Assembly (NCBI RefSeq): GCF_027922005.1
Contig: NZ_BSEV01000012.1
Location: forward strand, 123,440 to 187,439
Direction: 5' to 3'
Length of the DNA: 64,000 bases
Origin: Streptosporangium carneum
Lineage (GTDB): Bacteria > Actinomycetota > Actinomycetes > Streptosporangiales > Streptosporangiaceae
Below, piece after piece: positions 35,009 through 45,188 of this stretch (positions within the stretch are counted from its first letter, which is position 1; each line of letters begins with the position of its first letter). The notes under the pieces were generated by a model that saw only the letters and a program-made list of their open reading frames with translations, did not search any database and was not told the DNA's origin. A program made the translations under genes and the position numbers.

Positions 35009-36043
35009 TCAGCTGGCGCTGTCGAAGTTGATGGCGCTGTAGGCCCGAAGCTTCCAGAGCTGGTGCTCGCTCTCGATCTTGCGGATCGTGCCGGAACGGC
35101 CCCGCATGACCAGGGAGTTGGTCACCGCGCGACCGCTTCGGTAGCGGACGCCCTGCATGAGCTCTCCGTCGGTGATCCCGGTCGCGGCGAAGAAGACGTC
35201 GTCCGACCTGACCAGGTCGTCGGTGGTCAGCGTGGCGTCCAGGTCGAGGCCCGCGTCCAGCGCCCTGCGCCGCTCCGCGTCGTCCTGCGGCCACAGCCTG
35301 CCCTGGATGACGCCGCCCAGGCACTTGAGCGCGCACGCCGCGATGATGCCCTCGGGGGTGCCGCCGATGCCGAGCATCAGGTCCACGCCCGTGCCGGCGC
35401 GGGCGGCCATGATGGCCCCGGCCACGTCGCCGTCGGTGATGAGCTTGATCCGCGCTCCGGCCTCCCGGATCTCCCTGATGATCTTGTCGTGACGCGGCCG
35501 GTCGAGGATGACCACGGTCACGTCGGAGGCCTCGCAGCCCTTGGCACGTGCCACCGCGGCGATGTTGTCGGCCACCGGCGCGTTGATGTCCACGGTTCCC
35601 GCGGCCTCGGGGCCGGTGACCAGCTTGTCCATGTAGAAGACGGCCGACGGGTCGTACATCGAGCCGCGCTCGCTGACCGCGATGACCGAGATCCCGTTCG
35701 GCATGCCGAGCGCGGTGAGCCGGGTGCCGTCGATCGGGTCGACGGCCACGTCGCACTCGGCGCCGCTGCCGTCACCGACGTGCTCGCCGTTGTAGAGCAT
35801 CGGCGCGTTGTCCTTCTCGCCCTCGCCGATGACCACCACGCCGTTCATCGACACCGTGTTGATCAACTGACGCATGGCGTTCACCGCGGCGCCGTCCGCG
35901 CCGTTCTTGTCGCCGCGCCCGACCCAGCGGGCCGCGGACATCGCCGCCGCCTCGGTGACCCGGACGAGTTCAAGGGCAAGGTTGCGATCAGGTGCGTGTT
36001 CACCTGTGGCGAGCGCGGCAGGGACGGACGTCTGATCGGACAT
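35009..36043 (-). CDS. glpX: Fructose-1,6-bisphosphatase class II
   Basis: Hydrolyses fructose 1,6-bisphosphate to fructose 6-phosphate, the committed gluconeogenic step, complementing PckG in this window. Protein of 344 aa. Metal and substrate motifs: [45 protein letters not shown] segment, DGDVAGAI and [12 protein letters not shown]. The ATG at 36043 is preceded by GAGAGGGG. It is the main bisphosphatase in actinobacteria that lack class I. It is divergent from a TetR gene. Confidence 0.96.
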   Translation of the reverse strand: MSDQTSVPAALATGEHAPDRNLALELVRVTEAAAMSAARWVGRGDKNGADGAAVNAMRQLINTVSMNGVVVIGEGEKDNAPMLYNGEHVGDGSGAECDVAVDPIDGTRLTALGMPNGISVIAVSERGSMYDPSAVFYMDKLVTGPEAAGTVDINAPVADNIAAVARAKGCEASDVTVVILDRPRHDKIIREIREAGARIKLITDGDVAGAIMAARAGTGVDLMLGIGGTPEGIIAACALKCLGGVIQGRLWPQDDAERRRALDAGLDLDATLTTDDLVRSDDVFFAATGITDGELMQGVRYRSGRAVTNSLVMRGRSGTIRKIESEHQLWKLRAYSAINFDSAS

Positions 36044-36127
36044 GGCGGAGGGCCCCTCTCGTGGATTACTGCACAACGATCGTAGTTGCCCCCCTCTAAC
36101 CGGTCAGCGGAGGATAATGTCCCCACG

Positions 36128-36733
36128 ATGAGCAGCGACACGGAACGGGTGGTGACAGACGTGACCGCACGCACCTCCGAGCGGGGTGCGGCAACGCGCG
36201 TCGCCCTCCTCGCCGCGGCCAGGGAAGTCTTCGTCACCAGCGGTTTCGCCGAAGCCGGGGTCACCGACATCGTCTCACGCGCCGAAGCCAGCGTCGGCAG
36301 CCTCTACCACCATTTCTCCGGCAAGGCAGACCTCTACCTGACGCTCTTCGACGAGTTCCAGGAGCGGCAGACGCAGCGGACGAAGCAGGCGGTCCACACC
36401 GCCCGCGCCGGGGGTGAGAGCGACCCGATGCGGCTGTTCGTCGCCGGCGCCCGCGCCTACCTGGAGGGCTGCCTCGCCGAGCGCGAGATCTCCGCGCTCT
36501 TCCTGCGCGGCGACGGACCGCCGGGGTTCGAGGTCACCATGCGCGACAGGCTGCGTCAGTGGGCCAAACGCAACGCCGCCCTGTTCGAGGGCGACGAGGG
36601 GGCCCTGGTCGTGGTGCTCACCGGGGCGCTCGCCGCCGCCGTCTCCGAGGTCGCCCTGTCCGAGGACGAGCACGCCTCCCGTGCCCTCGCCGACGGAGTG
36701 CTGACCATCATCGGGCAGATCCGACGCCCCTGA
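36128..36733 (+). CDS. TetR family transcriptional regulator
   Basis: Protein of 201 aa. N-terminal TetR HTH (about 18-65): ATRVALLAAAREVFVTSGFA, then VTDIVSRAEASVGSLYHHF. The C-terminal ligand domain includes RAYLEGCLAEREISALFLRG and a long helix ALVVVLTGALAAAVSEVAL. GATAAT at 36113-36118, ten bases before the ATG, is a good -10 box and implies a very short or absent leader. It is divergent from glpX, so glpX is a candidate target, though the ligand is unknown. Confidence 0.88.
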   Translation: MSSDTERVVTDVTARTSERGAATRVALLAAAREVFVTSGFAEAGVTDIVSRAEASVGSLYHHFSGKADLYLTLFDEFQERQTQRTKQAVHTARAGGESDPMRLFVAGARAYLEGCLAEREISALFLRGDGPPGFEVTMRDRLRQWAKRNAALFEGDEGALVVVLTGALAAAVSEVALSEDEHASRALADGVLTIIGQIRRP

Positions 36734-36771
36734 GACGGGAGCGCCCCCGAGAACGGATAGTCTCGACAGTC

Positions 36772-37320
36772 GTGCGACGGTTCACTGAGGGTTTCTACGG
36801 CTATGCGTTCGCGATGCTCGTCTGCCTCGCGGGCGTCGGCGCCTTCCTGCTGGTCGCCCCGCAGAGCCGGACCGAGCACATCCCCAGCGTCAACTTCTCG
36901 ATCGACCTGGCCAACATGCGCCGCGAAGCGGCCTACCAGGTGTGGTCGCCGGAGCCCGTGCAGCCCGGCTGGGTGCCGACCAGCTCCAGAAGGACCGAGG
37001 CCAAGACCCCCGACGGCAAGACCGCGGTGACCTGGAAGCTCGGCTTCGCCACCGCCAAGCGCCTGCACGCCATGCTCGCCCAGAGCGACGAGAGGCCCGC
37101 CGCCGAGTTCGCCAACCGGATGGCCAACAGCAGCACGGTCGTCGGCAGCGTCCAGATCAACGGGGTGACCTGGGAGAAGCGCTTCCGCGAGGACAAGAAC
37201 CAGCGCTCCCTGATCCGCTTCCTGCCCGACACCACCGTGGTCGTCACCGGCAGCGCCCCGTGGGAAGAACTGTCCGCCCTCGCCGGATCACTCAAGCAGC
37301 AGCCCAGGATCACCTCCTGA
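36772..37320 (+). CDS. DUF4245 membrane protein
   Basis: Protein of 182 aa in the family of Rv1100, always found near glpX in actinobacteria. One N-terminal transmembrane helix (about 10-31) precedes an exported domain with VNFSIDLANMRREAAYQVWS, the PGWVPTSSR segment and TWKLGFATAKRLHAML, ending in a small beta sheet. GTG start at 36772; TAGTCT at 36758-36763 predicts a leaderless mRNA. Its function has not been described to my knowledge. Confidence 0.85.
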   Translation: MRRFTEGFYGYAFAMLVCLAGVGAFLLVAPQSRTEHIPSVNFSIDLANMRREAAYQVWSPEPVQPGWVPTSSRRTEAKTPDGKTAVTWKLGFATAKRLHAMLAQSDERPAAEFANRMANSSTVVGSVQINGVTWEKRFREDKNQRSLIRFLPDTTVVVTGSAPWEELSALAGSLKQQPRITS

Positions 37321-37331
37321 GCCCCTCCGGC

Positions 37332-37346
37332 TCCGCAGAAAGCGGA
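37332..37346. terminator. Small hairpin between convergent DUF4245 and xseB genes
   Basis: TCCGC-AGAAA-GCGGA is a 5-bp stem in the 31-bp spacer between the two stops. It is weak, but it is the only candidate terminator there. Confidence 0.4.
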
Positions 37347-37351
37347 AGGCC

Positions 37352-37582
37352 CTAGAAAGGGGTGTTTCCCGCGGGGTCGGGCTGCCTGCGCTGCGCCATG
37401 GCGGCCGCCAGCTTCACCCGGGCCCCCTGGAGCCACTCCTCGCACAGCGCCGCCAGTTTCTCGCCGCGCTCCCACAGCTCGATCGACTCCTCCAAGGTGA
37501 GCCCGCCCGCCTCCAGGCGGCGGACCACCTCGGTCAGCTCCTCGCGTGCCTGCTCGTACGACGGTGTCTTCTCATCGGCCAC
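37352..37582 (-). CDS. xseB: Exodeoxyribonuclease VII small subunit
   Basis: Protein of 76 aa, helical hairpin typical of XseB: SYEQAREELTEVVRRLEAGG, then LTLEESIELWERGEKLAALC. It binds the large subunit XseA to form an enzyme that degrades single-stranded DNA. xseA and xseB are usually adjacent; here a GNAT gene on the opposite strand (37701-38171) separates them, so they need separate transcripts. Confidence 0.93.
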   Translation of the reverse strand: MADEKTPSYEQAREELTEVVRRLEAGGLTLEESIELWERGEKLAALCEEWLQGARVKLAAAMAQRRQPDPAGNTPF

Positions 37583-37700
37583 ATGCCCACCCTAGTGCGG
37601 CGACCACCGGTGTTCGCCGGATCGGACACCGCTCCGCCGGCGTCGACCTGAGCGGCCCGCCGGTCGCCGTCGCCGATCACCCACCTGGGAGACTGGATCG

Positions 37701-38171
37701 ATGAGTGTTCGTCACGCGGTCTCCGAGGACATCCCCGAACTGGTACGGCTCCGCCAGATCCTGGCCGACCGCATGGCCATGGACGGCAGTTATCCGGTCG
37801 AGAGCCGCTGGCACGAGGCCTACGCGGAGAGCCTCGGAGAGCGGATCGGCAGCCAGGACACGGCCGTCTACGTCGTGGACGCCCCTGAGGGCGGACTGGC
37901 CGCCTGCGGGATCGGTCTCATCTTCGACCGCTTCCCGGGGCCCAGCCTTCCCGACGGCCGCTACGGCTACATCCAGGGCATGACGACCGATCCGGCCCAC
38001 CGGAGGCGGGGACACGGCCGGGCCATCATGGTCACGCTCATGGGGTGGTACCGCGGCCTGGACATCCGCAGGGTCGACCTGCACGCCACCTCCGAGGCGG
38101 AGCCGCTCTACCGGGAGCTCGGCTTCGCCGACGACGGCTACCCCTCGCTCACGTGGCGCAACCCCTCCTGA
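37701..38171 (+). CDS. GNAT family N-acetyltransferase
   Basis: Acyl-CoA-dependent transferase of 156 aa. The GNAT core has GYIQGMTTDPAHRRRGHGRA (the R/Q-x-x-G-x-G/A acetyl-CoA loop) and LHATSEAEPLYRELGFAD near the end. The N-terminus VRHAVSEDIPELVRLRQILA is the usual first strand-helix. It is inserted between xseB and xseA on the opposite strand, a sign of later insertion. The acceptor substrate is unknown. Confidence 0.88.
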   Translation: MSVRHAVSEDIPELVRLRQILADRMAMDGSYPVESRWHEAYAESLGERIGSQDTAVYVVDAPEGGLAACGIGLIFDRFPGPSLPDGRYGYIQGMTTDPAHRRRGHGRAIMVTLMGWYRGLDIRRVDLHATSEAEPLYRELGFADDGYPSLTWRNPS

Positions 38172-38238
38172 GCGTCACCCGGCCGTTCCTCGCCCATGCG
38201 CCGGAGCCCCCACGTGCGGTCACCGGGCCGCCTCCGGC

Positions 38239-39447
38239 TCACGGGGCGGAATCCCTCCTGACCGTCACCCGGTCGTCGGGGAACCTGATCGTCAGCTCGT
38301 CGCCGGGGGCGACGTCGGCGGCACGCCGTACGACGTCGCCCGTGGGACGCTGCACGATCGCGTAACCCCGCTCGAGGGTCGCGGCGGGGGACAGGGCGAG
38401 CAGGCGGGCTCGCAGGTGCCCGAGGGAGTCCTCGGCGCGGTCGAGGGAGGCGGTCAGGGAACGTCTCGCCCGATCCCTGAGCTGCTCGGCCTGCTCGGCC
38501 CTGCGCTCGACCTCGCGGACCGGGTCGGCCAGGGACGGACGCGAACGGGCGGCGGCCAGCCAGGCCGTCTCGCGCTCCAGCCAGCCGCCCGTCACCCTGC
38601 GGCCCCGGTCACGGAGCTGGCGGATGAGCGTGAGCTGTTCGCCGACGTCGGGGACGACTTTCTTGGCCGCGTCCGTGGGGGTCGACGCCCGCACGTCGGC
38701 GACCATGTCGAGCAGCGGGTTGTCCTGCTCGTGCCCGATGGCGCTGACCACCGGGGTCCGGCACGCGGCCACCGCCCTGACCAGGGACTCGTCGGAGAAG
38801 GGCAGCAGGTCCTCCATCGACCCGCCGCCCCGCGCGATCACGATGACGTCGACCTCGCCGTCGGCGTCGAACGTGCGCAGAGCCTCGGTGACCTCCGTGA
38901 CGGCGTACGGCCCCTGCACCGCGACGGGCTCGACCTTGAACCGGACCGCGGGCCAGCGACGCCGGGAGTTCTCCAGCACGTCGCGTTCCGCGGCCGAGTC
39001 GCGACCGCAGATCAGCCCGATGGTGCCCGGCAGGAACGGCAGCCGCCGCTTGCGGTCGACCCCGAAGAGCCCTTCGGAGGCGAGCAACTGGCGCAGCCGT
39101 TCCAACCTGGCCAGCAGTTCGCCGACGCCGACCGGCCGCATCTCCAGGGCGGTGAAGGCGAAGGAGCCCTTGTTGACCCAGAAGTCCGGCTTCAGGTGCA
39201 TGACGACCCGGGCGCCGTCCACGGGACGGGGGACGGTCGCCTCGTAGACGCCGCGCGGGCAGGTGACACGGGCGGACACGTTGGCCACCGGGTCGCGCAA
39301 CGTCAGGAACACCGTGCCGCCCCGGGCGGTCAGCTCGGTGATCTGCCCCTCGACCCAGACGGTGCCGAGCTTGCTGATCCAGCCGCCGACCATCTGCAGA
39401 ACCGTGCGGACGGGGAGCGGCTGCTCAGGGGTGGTCTTCGAGCTCAT
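38239..39447 (-). CDS. xseA: Exodeoxyribonuclease VII large subunit
   Basis: Protein of 402 aa. The N-terminal OB fold (about 12-110: [20 protein letters not shown]) binds single-stranded DNA. The catalytic core shows [35 protein letters not shown] and [16 protein letters not shown], followed by the helical region and a C-terminal beta segment [10 protein letters not shown]. The ATG at 39447 starts at the family N-terminus. It is convergent with the GNAT gene, whose 3' end carries a near copy (about 26 bp) of DNA found at the xseA 3' end. Confidence 0.94.
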   Translation of the reverse strand: MSSKTTPEQPLPVRTVLQMVGGWISKLGTVWVEGQITELTARGGTVFLTLRDPVANVSARVTCPRGVYEATVPRPVDGARVVMHLKPDFWVNKGSFAFTALEMRPVGVGELLARLERLRQLLASEGLFGVDRKRRLPFLPGTIGLICGRDSAAERDVLENSRRRWPAVRFKVEPVAVQGPYAVTEVTEALRTFDADGEVDVIVIARGGGSMEDLLPFSDESLVRAVAACRTPVVSAIGHEQDNPLLDMVADVRASTPTDAAKKVVPDVGEQLTLIRQLRDRGRRVTGGWLERETAWLAAARSRPSLADPVREVERRAEQAEQLRDRARRSLTASLDRAEDSLGHLRARLLALSPAATLERGYAIVQRPTGDVVRRAADVAPGDELTIRFPDDRVTVRRDSAP

Positions 39448-39604
39448 GCTCGCAGAGCCTACGCGCAGGGCCCGGCCGTCGGGCTGATCCCGTGTCTCCG
39501 CCGGGTTCGGGATGTCCCTCGGACATCCTGTGAGCGCCCGGATGTCCGTGTCCGACAGCGGCGCGTGACCCGGTGAACGTTTCCGGTCACAACGCTGTGC
39601 GGCG

Positions 39605-40588
39605 TTACTCGGCGGCTTCCAGCTTGACCAGACGGTTCTCGTACATGCGCACGACGTCCGCCCTGGCCGAGGTGGCCTGCTCGTAGGCGAGAAGCTCCTT
39701 GATCTGGTCGGCTGACCTGCCGCGCATCCGGGCACGCAGGGAGGCGATCGACAGCCCGCCGTAGCCGGGCATCGGCTCCGCGAGCGTCGGCTCCTCAGCC
39801 GTTTCCGGCTCGGCCTCCGCGGCCGTTTCCGCCTCGACCGCCCGGGCGGGTTCCGTTTCGACCGCCGGAGTCGTCTCCGTCCGCGTCGTCACGGTGTCCG
39901 CCTCCGCCTTCGCGGTCGCCGTCTCCGCCGCGGCGGTCTCGGGCTTCGGCGTGCCCGCTGCCGCCTCCGGCTTCGCGACCTTGGTCTTGGTGACCTCGAC
40001 CGTCGCGGTGTCGGCCGTCTCGGACTCGGTGACCTCGACCTCGGTGACCTCGATCTTCACGGCCGCGGGCTCGGAGACCTCAGGCTCGGGGCTCTGAGCC
40101 TTCGGCTCCGCGGTCCGGGGTTCGGCGGTCCGGGGTTCGGTGGTCCGGGCTTCCGTGGTCCGAGGCTCCGCGGCCTTGGGCTCGGTCGTCTCGGGCTCGA
40201 CGGTCTCCGCGGCCTTGGGCTCGGCCGTCTCGGGCTCGACGGTCTCCGCGGCGCTCCTGGACTTGGCGGGGGCGAAGATGACCGGCTCGGGGCGCGCCTT
40301 CGTGCCGTTGGACTCGGCCTTGGCCTCCTCGGTGGCGGCGGGCGCGGTCTTCTCCGGCCGCGGGGCGAAGATCACCGGCTCGCGGCGGGCGGGCTTGTCC
40401 TCCGCCTTCTCCGCGCTCTCTCCGGCGTCGACCCGCTGGTCGGCGGTCTCCTCCGACTCCTCCTGACCGGTGAGACGCTTGATCGTGTTCTTCACCCGGT
40501 CGCCGAGCTGCAATGCCTGGCCGACCCCGTTCAATGCGGTCTGGAGCACGCTTTTGGTGACATTGCGGACGATGTCGGGGACTGTCAT
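39605..40588 (-). CDS. Rv1109c-like (lipid droplet-associated type) protein with Glu/Pro/Thr repeats
   Basis: Protein of 327 aa. The conserved N-terminus ([20 protein letters not shown]) and C-terminus ([20 protein letters not shown], to [11 protein letters not shown]) match the short actinobacterial proteins annotated as lipid droplet-associated. Between them lies an expanded low-complexity region with PVIFAP twice and many TAEPKA, VEPET and TEPR units. Rv1109c itself is much shorter, so the expansion is lineage-specific. No membrane helix. It is divergent from ispH. The function is poorly known. Confidence 0.75.
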   Translation of the reverse strand: MTVPDIVRNVTKSVLQTALNGVGQALQLGDRVKNTIKRLTGQEESEETADQRVDAGESAEKAEDKPARREPVIFAPRPEKTAPAATEEAKAESNGTKARPEPVIFAPAKSRSAAETVEPETAEPKAAETVEPETTEPKAAEPRTTEARTTEPRTAEPRTAEPKAQSPEPEVSEPAAVKIEVTEVEVTESETADTATVEVTKTKVAKPEAAAGTPKPETAAAETATAKAEADTVTTRTETTPAVETEPARAVEAETAAEAEPETAEEPTLAEPMPGYGGLSIASLRARMRGRSADQIKELLAYEQATSARADVVRMYENRLVKLEAAE

Positions 40589-40709
40589 GTCGTCTCCCTG
40601 AAGATCTGTATTGGACGCTGCATCTGGCAAGCGTTAGGTAAGACTTGTGCCTCATGAGGTCATAGAGCAAGTGGGCGGGCTCCCCAGGCTCTCCACGTAG
40701 CATAAGGAC

Positions 40710-41678
40710 ATGACCTCAGAGAGCCCCGCGACCCGACGTGTACTCGTGGCGAAGCCCCGTGGTTACTGCGCCGGGGTCGACCGCGCGGTCCAGGCCGTGG
40801 AGAAGGCCCTGGAGCAGTACGGCGCGCCGATTTACGTCCGCAAGCAGATCGTCCACAACACCCACGTCGTCAGGACGCTGGAGCGGCGTGGAGCGATCTT
40901 CGTGGAGGAGACCGAGGAGGTGCCGGAGGGCGCCATCGTGGTCTTCTCCGCCCACGGAGTCTCCCCGGCCGTCCACCAGGAGGCCGCCAGTCGCAGCCTG
41001 AGGACGATCGACGCCACCTGCCCGCTGGTGACCAAGGTCCACAACGAGGCGAAGCGCTTCGCCTCCCAGGACTACGACATCCTCCTCATCGGGCACGAGG
41101 GACACGAGGAGGTCGAGGGCACCGCCGGTGAGGCCCCCGACCACATCCAGCTCGTCGACGGCCTCGGCTCGGTCGACACCGTCCAGGTGCGGGACCCCGA
41201 GCGGCTGGTGTGGCTGTCGCAGACCACGCTGTCGGTCGACGAGACGACCGAGACGGTCTCCCGGCTCAAGGAGCGCTTCCCGAACCTCATCGATCCGCCG
41301 AGCGACGACATCTGCTACGCCACCCAGAACCGCCAGGTCGCGGTGAAGGAGATCGCCGCCCAGGCCCAGCTGGTCATCGTCGTCGGCTCAGAGAACTCCT
41401 CCAACTCCAAGCGCCTGGTCGAGGTGGCCCTCGACCACGGGGCCGACGCCTCCTACCTGGTCGACGACGCCTCGTTCATCAAGGACGAATGGCTCGACGG
41501 CGTCACCACGGTCGGTGTGACGAGCGGCGCCTCCGTTCCCGAGGATCTCGTCGCGGGAGTCCTGTCCCGCCTCGCCTCGCACGGCTTCGAGGACGTCCAG
41601 GAGGTCGAGTCCGTCGAGGAGAGCGTCCGCTTCGCCCTCCCGCACGAGCTCCGCAAGGACCTGCGCGTCACCGTCTGA
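40710..41678 (+). CDS. ispH: 4-hydroxy-3-methylbut-2-enyl diphosphate reductase
   Basis: Last step of the MEP isoprenoid pathway: HMBPP to isopentenyl and dimethylallyl diphosphate, [4Fe-4S]-dependent. Protein of 322 aa with the three cluster Cys in [11 protein letters not shown] (Cys20), [11 protein letters not shown] and [11 protein letters not shown]. Substrate residues lie in FSAHGVSP and [15 protein letters not shown]. It supplies precursors for the cis-prenyltransferase encoded at 10664-11431. A strong bidirectional terminator follows. Confidence 0.97.
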   Translation: MTSESPATRRVLVAKPRGYCAGVDRAVQAVEKALEQYGAPIYVRKQIVHNTHVVRTLERRGAIFVEETEEVPEGAIVVFSAHGVSPAVHQEAASRSLRTIDATCPLVTKVHNEAKRFASQDYDILLIGHEGHEEVEGTAGEAPDHIQLVDGLGSVDTVQVRDPERLVWLSQTTLSVDETTETVSRLKERFPNLIDPPSDDICYATQNRQVAVKEIAAQAQLVIVVGSENSSNSKRLVEVALDHGADASYLVDDASFIKDEWLDGVTTVGVTSGASVPEDLVAGVLSRLASHGFEDVQEVESVEESVRFALPHELRKDLRVTV

Positions 41679-41693
41679 TCCGGCCCCGACGCC

Positions 41694-41724
41694 CCGTACG
41701 GCGGCGCCCCGCGTCGCCGTACGG
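41694..41724. terminator. Bidirectional terminator between ispH and DUF6542 gene
   Basis: A perfect 10-bp stem (CCGTACGGCG / CGCCGTACGG) with an 11-nt loop lies between the convergent stops. Confidence 0.8.
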
Positions 41725-41742
41725 TCCCTGACCGCCCGGCTC

Positions 41743-42312
41743 CTACTGCCCGTCGCGAGGCGTGCCGTACACCTTGGGCTCGAAGTATCCCTCGGGCTCG
41801 GGGGCGAAGCCCGCGCTGTCGCCGACCCTCGGGCGGGGGATGTCGGGGCCCGCCGTTCGCAGCTCCTCGCGCAGCTCGCGGACGCAGCTCGCCAGGCCGC
41901 GCCGCCAGGCGACGACCAGGACCAGGAGCGAGCCCGCGAACAGCCACGGGGCGCCGGCGGACAGCGCGGTGAACATGCCCAGCCCGAAGGCCTGGATCGG
42001 GGTGGGGGCGCTCAGGGAGGCGACGGCCTCCGCGACCAGCGTGGCCGCGAAGAAGGCCAGGGGCGGCGAGACCACCAGCGAGAGCAGGTCCCGCCGGTTC
42101 ACCAGCGCGACCGCGCCTGCGCAGCCCGCCAGGAAGGCCACTCCGACCAGCGCGGACGGTCCGAACACCGCCTGCAGGATCCTGCCCAGCAGTGTGAAGG
42201 CCACAACGAGCGCGATCGCGCCCCGGCCGGTCAGCCGGACGCCGTTCTTCTGCTTCCGATCGTTCGCGCGCTCGCCGCCAAGCGGCCGTCCGTCGCCTCG
42301 CTCGCTCACCAC
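41743..42312 (-). CDS. DUF6542 membrane protein (Rv1111c-like)
   Basis: Protein of 189 aa. A polar N-terminus of about 25 residues precedes four hydrophobic helices (about 28-48, 52-72, 78-98, 105-137) and a polar tail ending EPKVYGTPRDGQ. The position between ispH and ychF matches Rv1111c. Two consecutive GTG codons (42312 and 42309) could both serve as start; a G-rich ribosome site precedes them. No biochemical role is known to me. Confidence 0.75.
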   Translation of the reverse strand: MVSERGDGRPLGGERANDRKQKNGVRLTGRGAIALVVAFTLLGRILQAVFGPSALVGVAFLAGCAGAVALVNRRDLLSLVVSPPLAFFAATLVAEAVASLSAPTPIQAFGLGMFTALSAGAPWLFAGSLLVLVVAWRRGLASCVRELREELRTAGPDIPRPRVGDSAGFAPEPEGYFEPKVYGTPRDGQ

Positions 42313-42397
42313 TCGCCCCCCTCGACCTCGGTCCCCATCGACCCCTCTTTCCCGCCTGCGGCGTCCGGCCGCCGGCGCCTTGCGGGGAACAGCATCT

Positions 42398-43714
42398 CTA
42401 GGGCAGGTCGCTCGCCAACTTACCGTTCAGGCGGGAGATGAGAGACGAGCTTGACTCCTCTTCTCCCAGCAGTTCGGGTGAGGTCAGCGCGCGTGGCAGG
42501 TCCTCGACGGTCTGGGGGCCGTCCAGCTCGCCGTCGACCAGCCCCAGGTCGTTCAACCTGCGCGCGCTGACCAGCACCCGCGACTCCAGGGAGCCGACGG
42601 TGCGGTTGTACGACTCGACCGCTCGGCTCAGCGACCGGCCCATCGTGTCCATGTTGCGTCCCAGACTGCTCAGCCGCTCGTAGAGCTCCTTGCCCAGTTC
42701 GAAGACCGCCCGCGCGTTCTCGCCGAGCGCGGCCTGCTGCCAGGCGTACTGGGCGGTGCGCAGCATGGTGATCAGCGTGGTCGGCGTGGCGATGTGGACG
42801 CGCCGCCGCATGGCGTACTCCAGCAGCGCGGGATCGCGTTCCAGAGCGGGCGCGAGGAAGGCCTCGCCGGGGATGAACAGCACCATGAACTCCGGCGCGG
42901 GGCTGAACGCCTGCCAGTAGGCCTTGGCCGCCAGCCGGTCCACGTGCTCGCGCACGTGACGGGCGTGGGTGTCGAGCCTTGCCGACTGGTGGTCGGGGTC
43001 GGTCGACTCGGCGGCCTCGAGGTAGGCGGCCAGGGAGACCTTGGAGTCGACCACGATGTTCTTGCCGCCCGCCAGCCGTACGACCATGTCGGGCCTGAGC
43101 ACGCCGTCGGCGGTGGTGACGCTCGCCTGCTCGTCGAAGTCGCAGAACCGCTGCATCCCGGCGATCTCGGCGACCCTGCGGAGCTGGAGCTCCCCCCACC
43201 GCCCCCTGGCCTCGGGGCGTTGCAGCGCCCTGACCAGGGCTGTCGTCTGAAGGCGCAGCTGTTCGTTGCTCTCGCGGACGACGTCGATGTGCTTGGCCAG
43301 CTCGGCGTGGGCGGCCCGTTGACCCGACTGGGTGTCGCGCAGCTGCGTCTCGACACGGGCCAGGGTGTCCTTCAGCGGCTCGATCAGGTGCTCGACGGCC
43401 TGCTTGCGCTGTTCGAGCTCCCCGGCGGCCTCGGCCCGCCCCGCCGCCAGCCTGGTCTCGGCCAGCTCGAGGAAACGCAGGTTGTTGACGTCGAGCGCGC
43501 GGGCGGACAGGGCCTGGAAGCGCTCGGCGAGCTGCTCCTCGACGTAGGCGACCTTCTCCTCGGCGGCTCTGGCCCTGGCCTCGGCGTCCGCCAGGCGGGT
43601 GACGACGTCCGCCTCTCCTGAGGAGGCACGCGCCCTGCCCAGCAGGAACCCGATCGCGAGTCCGGCGGCGAGTCCTACGGCGAGCTGGAAGGCGAGGGCC
43701 ATGACATCCACCAC
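42398..43714 (-). CDS. rmuC: DNA recombination protein RmuC
   Basis: Nuclease-fold protein thought to limit inverted-repeat recombination. Protein of 438 aa. An N-terminal membrane helix (about 5-25) is followed by a long coiled coil (about 35-150) and the RmuC core (about 150-390): PEARGRWGELQLRRVAEIAG, DMVVRLAGGKNIVVDSKVSL, FIPGEAFLAPAL and RVHIATPTTLITMLRTA. The GTG GTG start at 43714 is uncertain; ATG at 43702 would remove four residues. It is upstream of the DUF6542 gene by 85 bp, possibly one operon. Confidence 0.92.
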   Translation of the reverse strand: MVDVMALAFQLAVGLAAGLAIGFLLGRARASSGEADVVTRLADAEARARAAEEKVAYVEEQLAERFQALSARALDVNNLRFLELAETRLAAGRAEAAGELEQRKQAVEHLIEPLKDTLARVETQLRDTQSGQRAAHAELAKHIDVVRESNEQLRLQTTALVRALQRPEARGRWGELQLRRVAEIAGMQRFCDFDEQASVTTADGVLRPDMVVRLAGGKNIVVDSKVSLAAYLEAAESTDPDHQSARLDTHARHVREHVDRLAAKAYWQAFSPAPEFMVLFIPGEAFLAPALERDPALLEYAMRRRVHIATPTTLITMLRTAQYAWQQAALGENARAVFELGKELYERLSSLGRNMDTMGRSLSRAVESYNRTVGSLESRVLVSARRLNDLGLVDGELDGPQTVEDLPRALTSPELLGEEESSSSLISRLNGKLASDLP

Positions 43715-43858
43715 GGAATGATGTCAGGCCCGCCGGTTCCCGGCCTCCCGACACGCTTTCCACGCGGAGGCCGCGCGTTCCGCGCCGTCGGCCTCCCCTT
43801 ACGGTCCTCCGGGCCCCTCTGCACCCCTCCACGGCGGGTAGCACTGGGTGATTCGCCG

Positions 43859-43864
43859 TAAACT
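43859..43864 (+). promoter_or_regulatory. -10 box of ychF (leaderless)
   Basis: TAAACT ends 8 bp before the GTG start, so transcription probably begins at or next to the start codon. No ribosome site is seen. Confidence 0.45.
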
Positions 43865-43872
43865 CGGCTGAC

Positions 43873-44961
<1,089 letters not shown>

Positions 44962-45125
44962 GCCGGTTCAGAGAGTGTGAACGGGCTACGTCGTGCCCGC
45001 GGCAGAGGGGCGTCCGGCGCCTCCTCGGCCGCGGGACTCGGCGGGACGTCGCCGCGTTCCCCGTCCGCTCTCAGCCGGCGGTCGTGAACGCGGGCACGGC
45101 GTAAGCCGGTCCGTCGCCCCGCTGA

Positions 45126-45140
45126 CACCCTTCAGGGGTG
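45126..45140 (-). terminator. Hairpin downstream of the ABC permease gene
   Basis: CACCC-TTCAG-GGGTG is a 5-bp stem about 50 bp beyond the permease stop. It is short but the best candidate in the 227-bp spacer 44962-45188, which holds no gene. Confidence 0.35.
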
Positions 45141-45188
45141 AGGTCCTCCGGCAGAAGCGGTACGGCTCCGGCCCGGTGCCGTCGGCGG

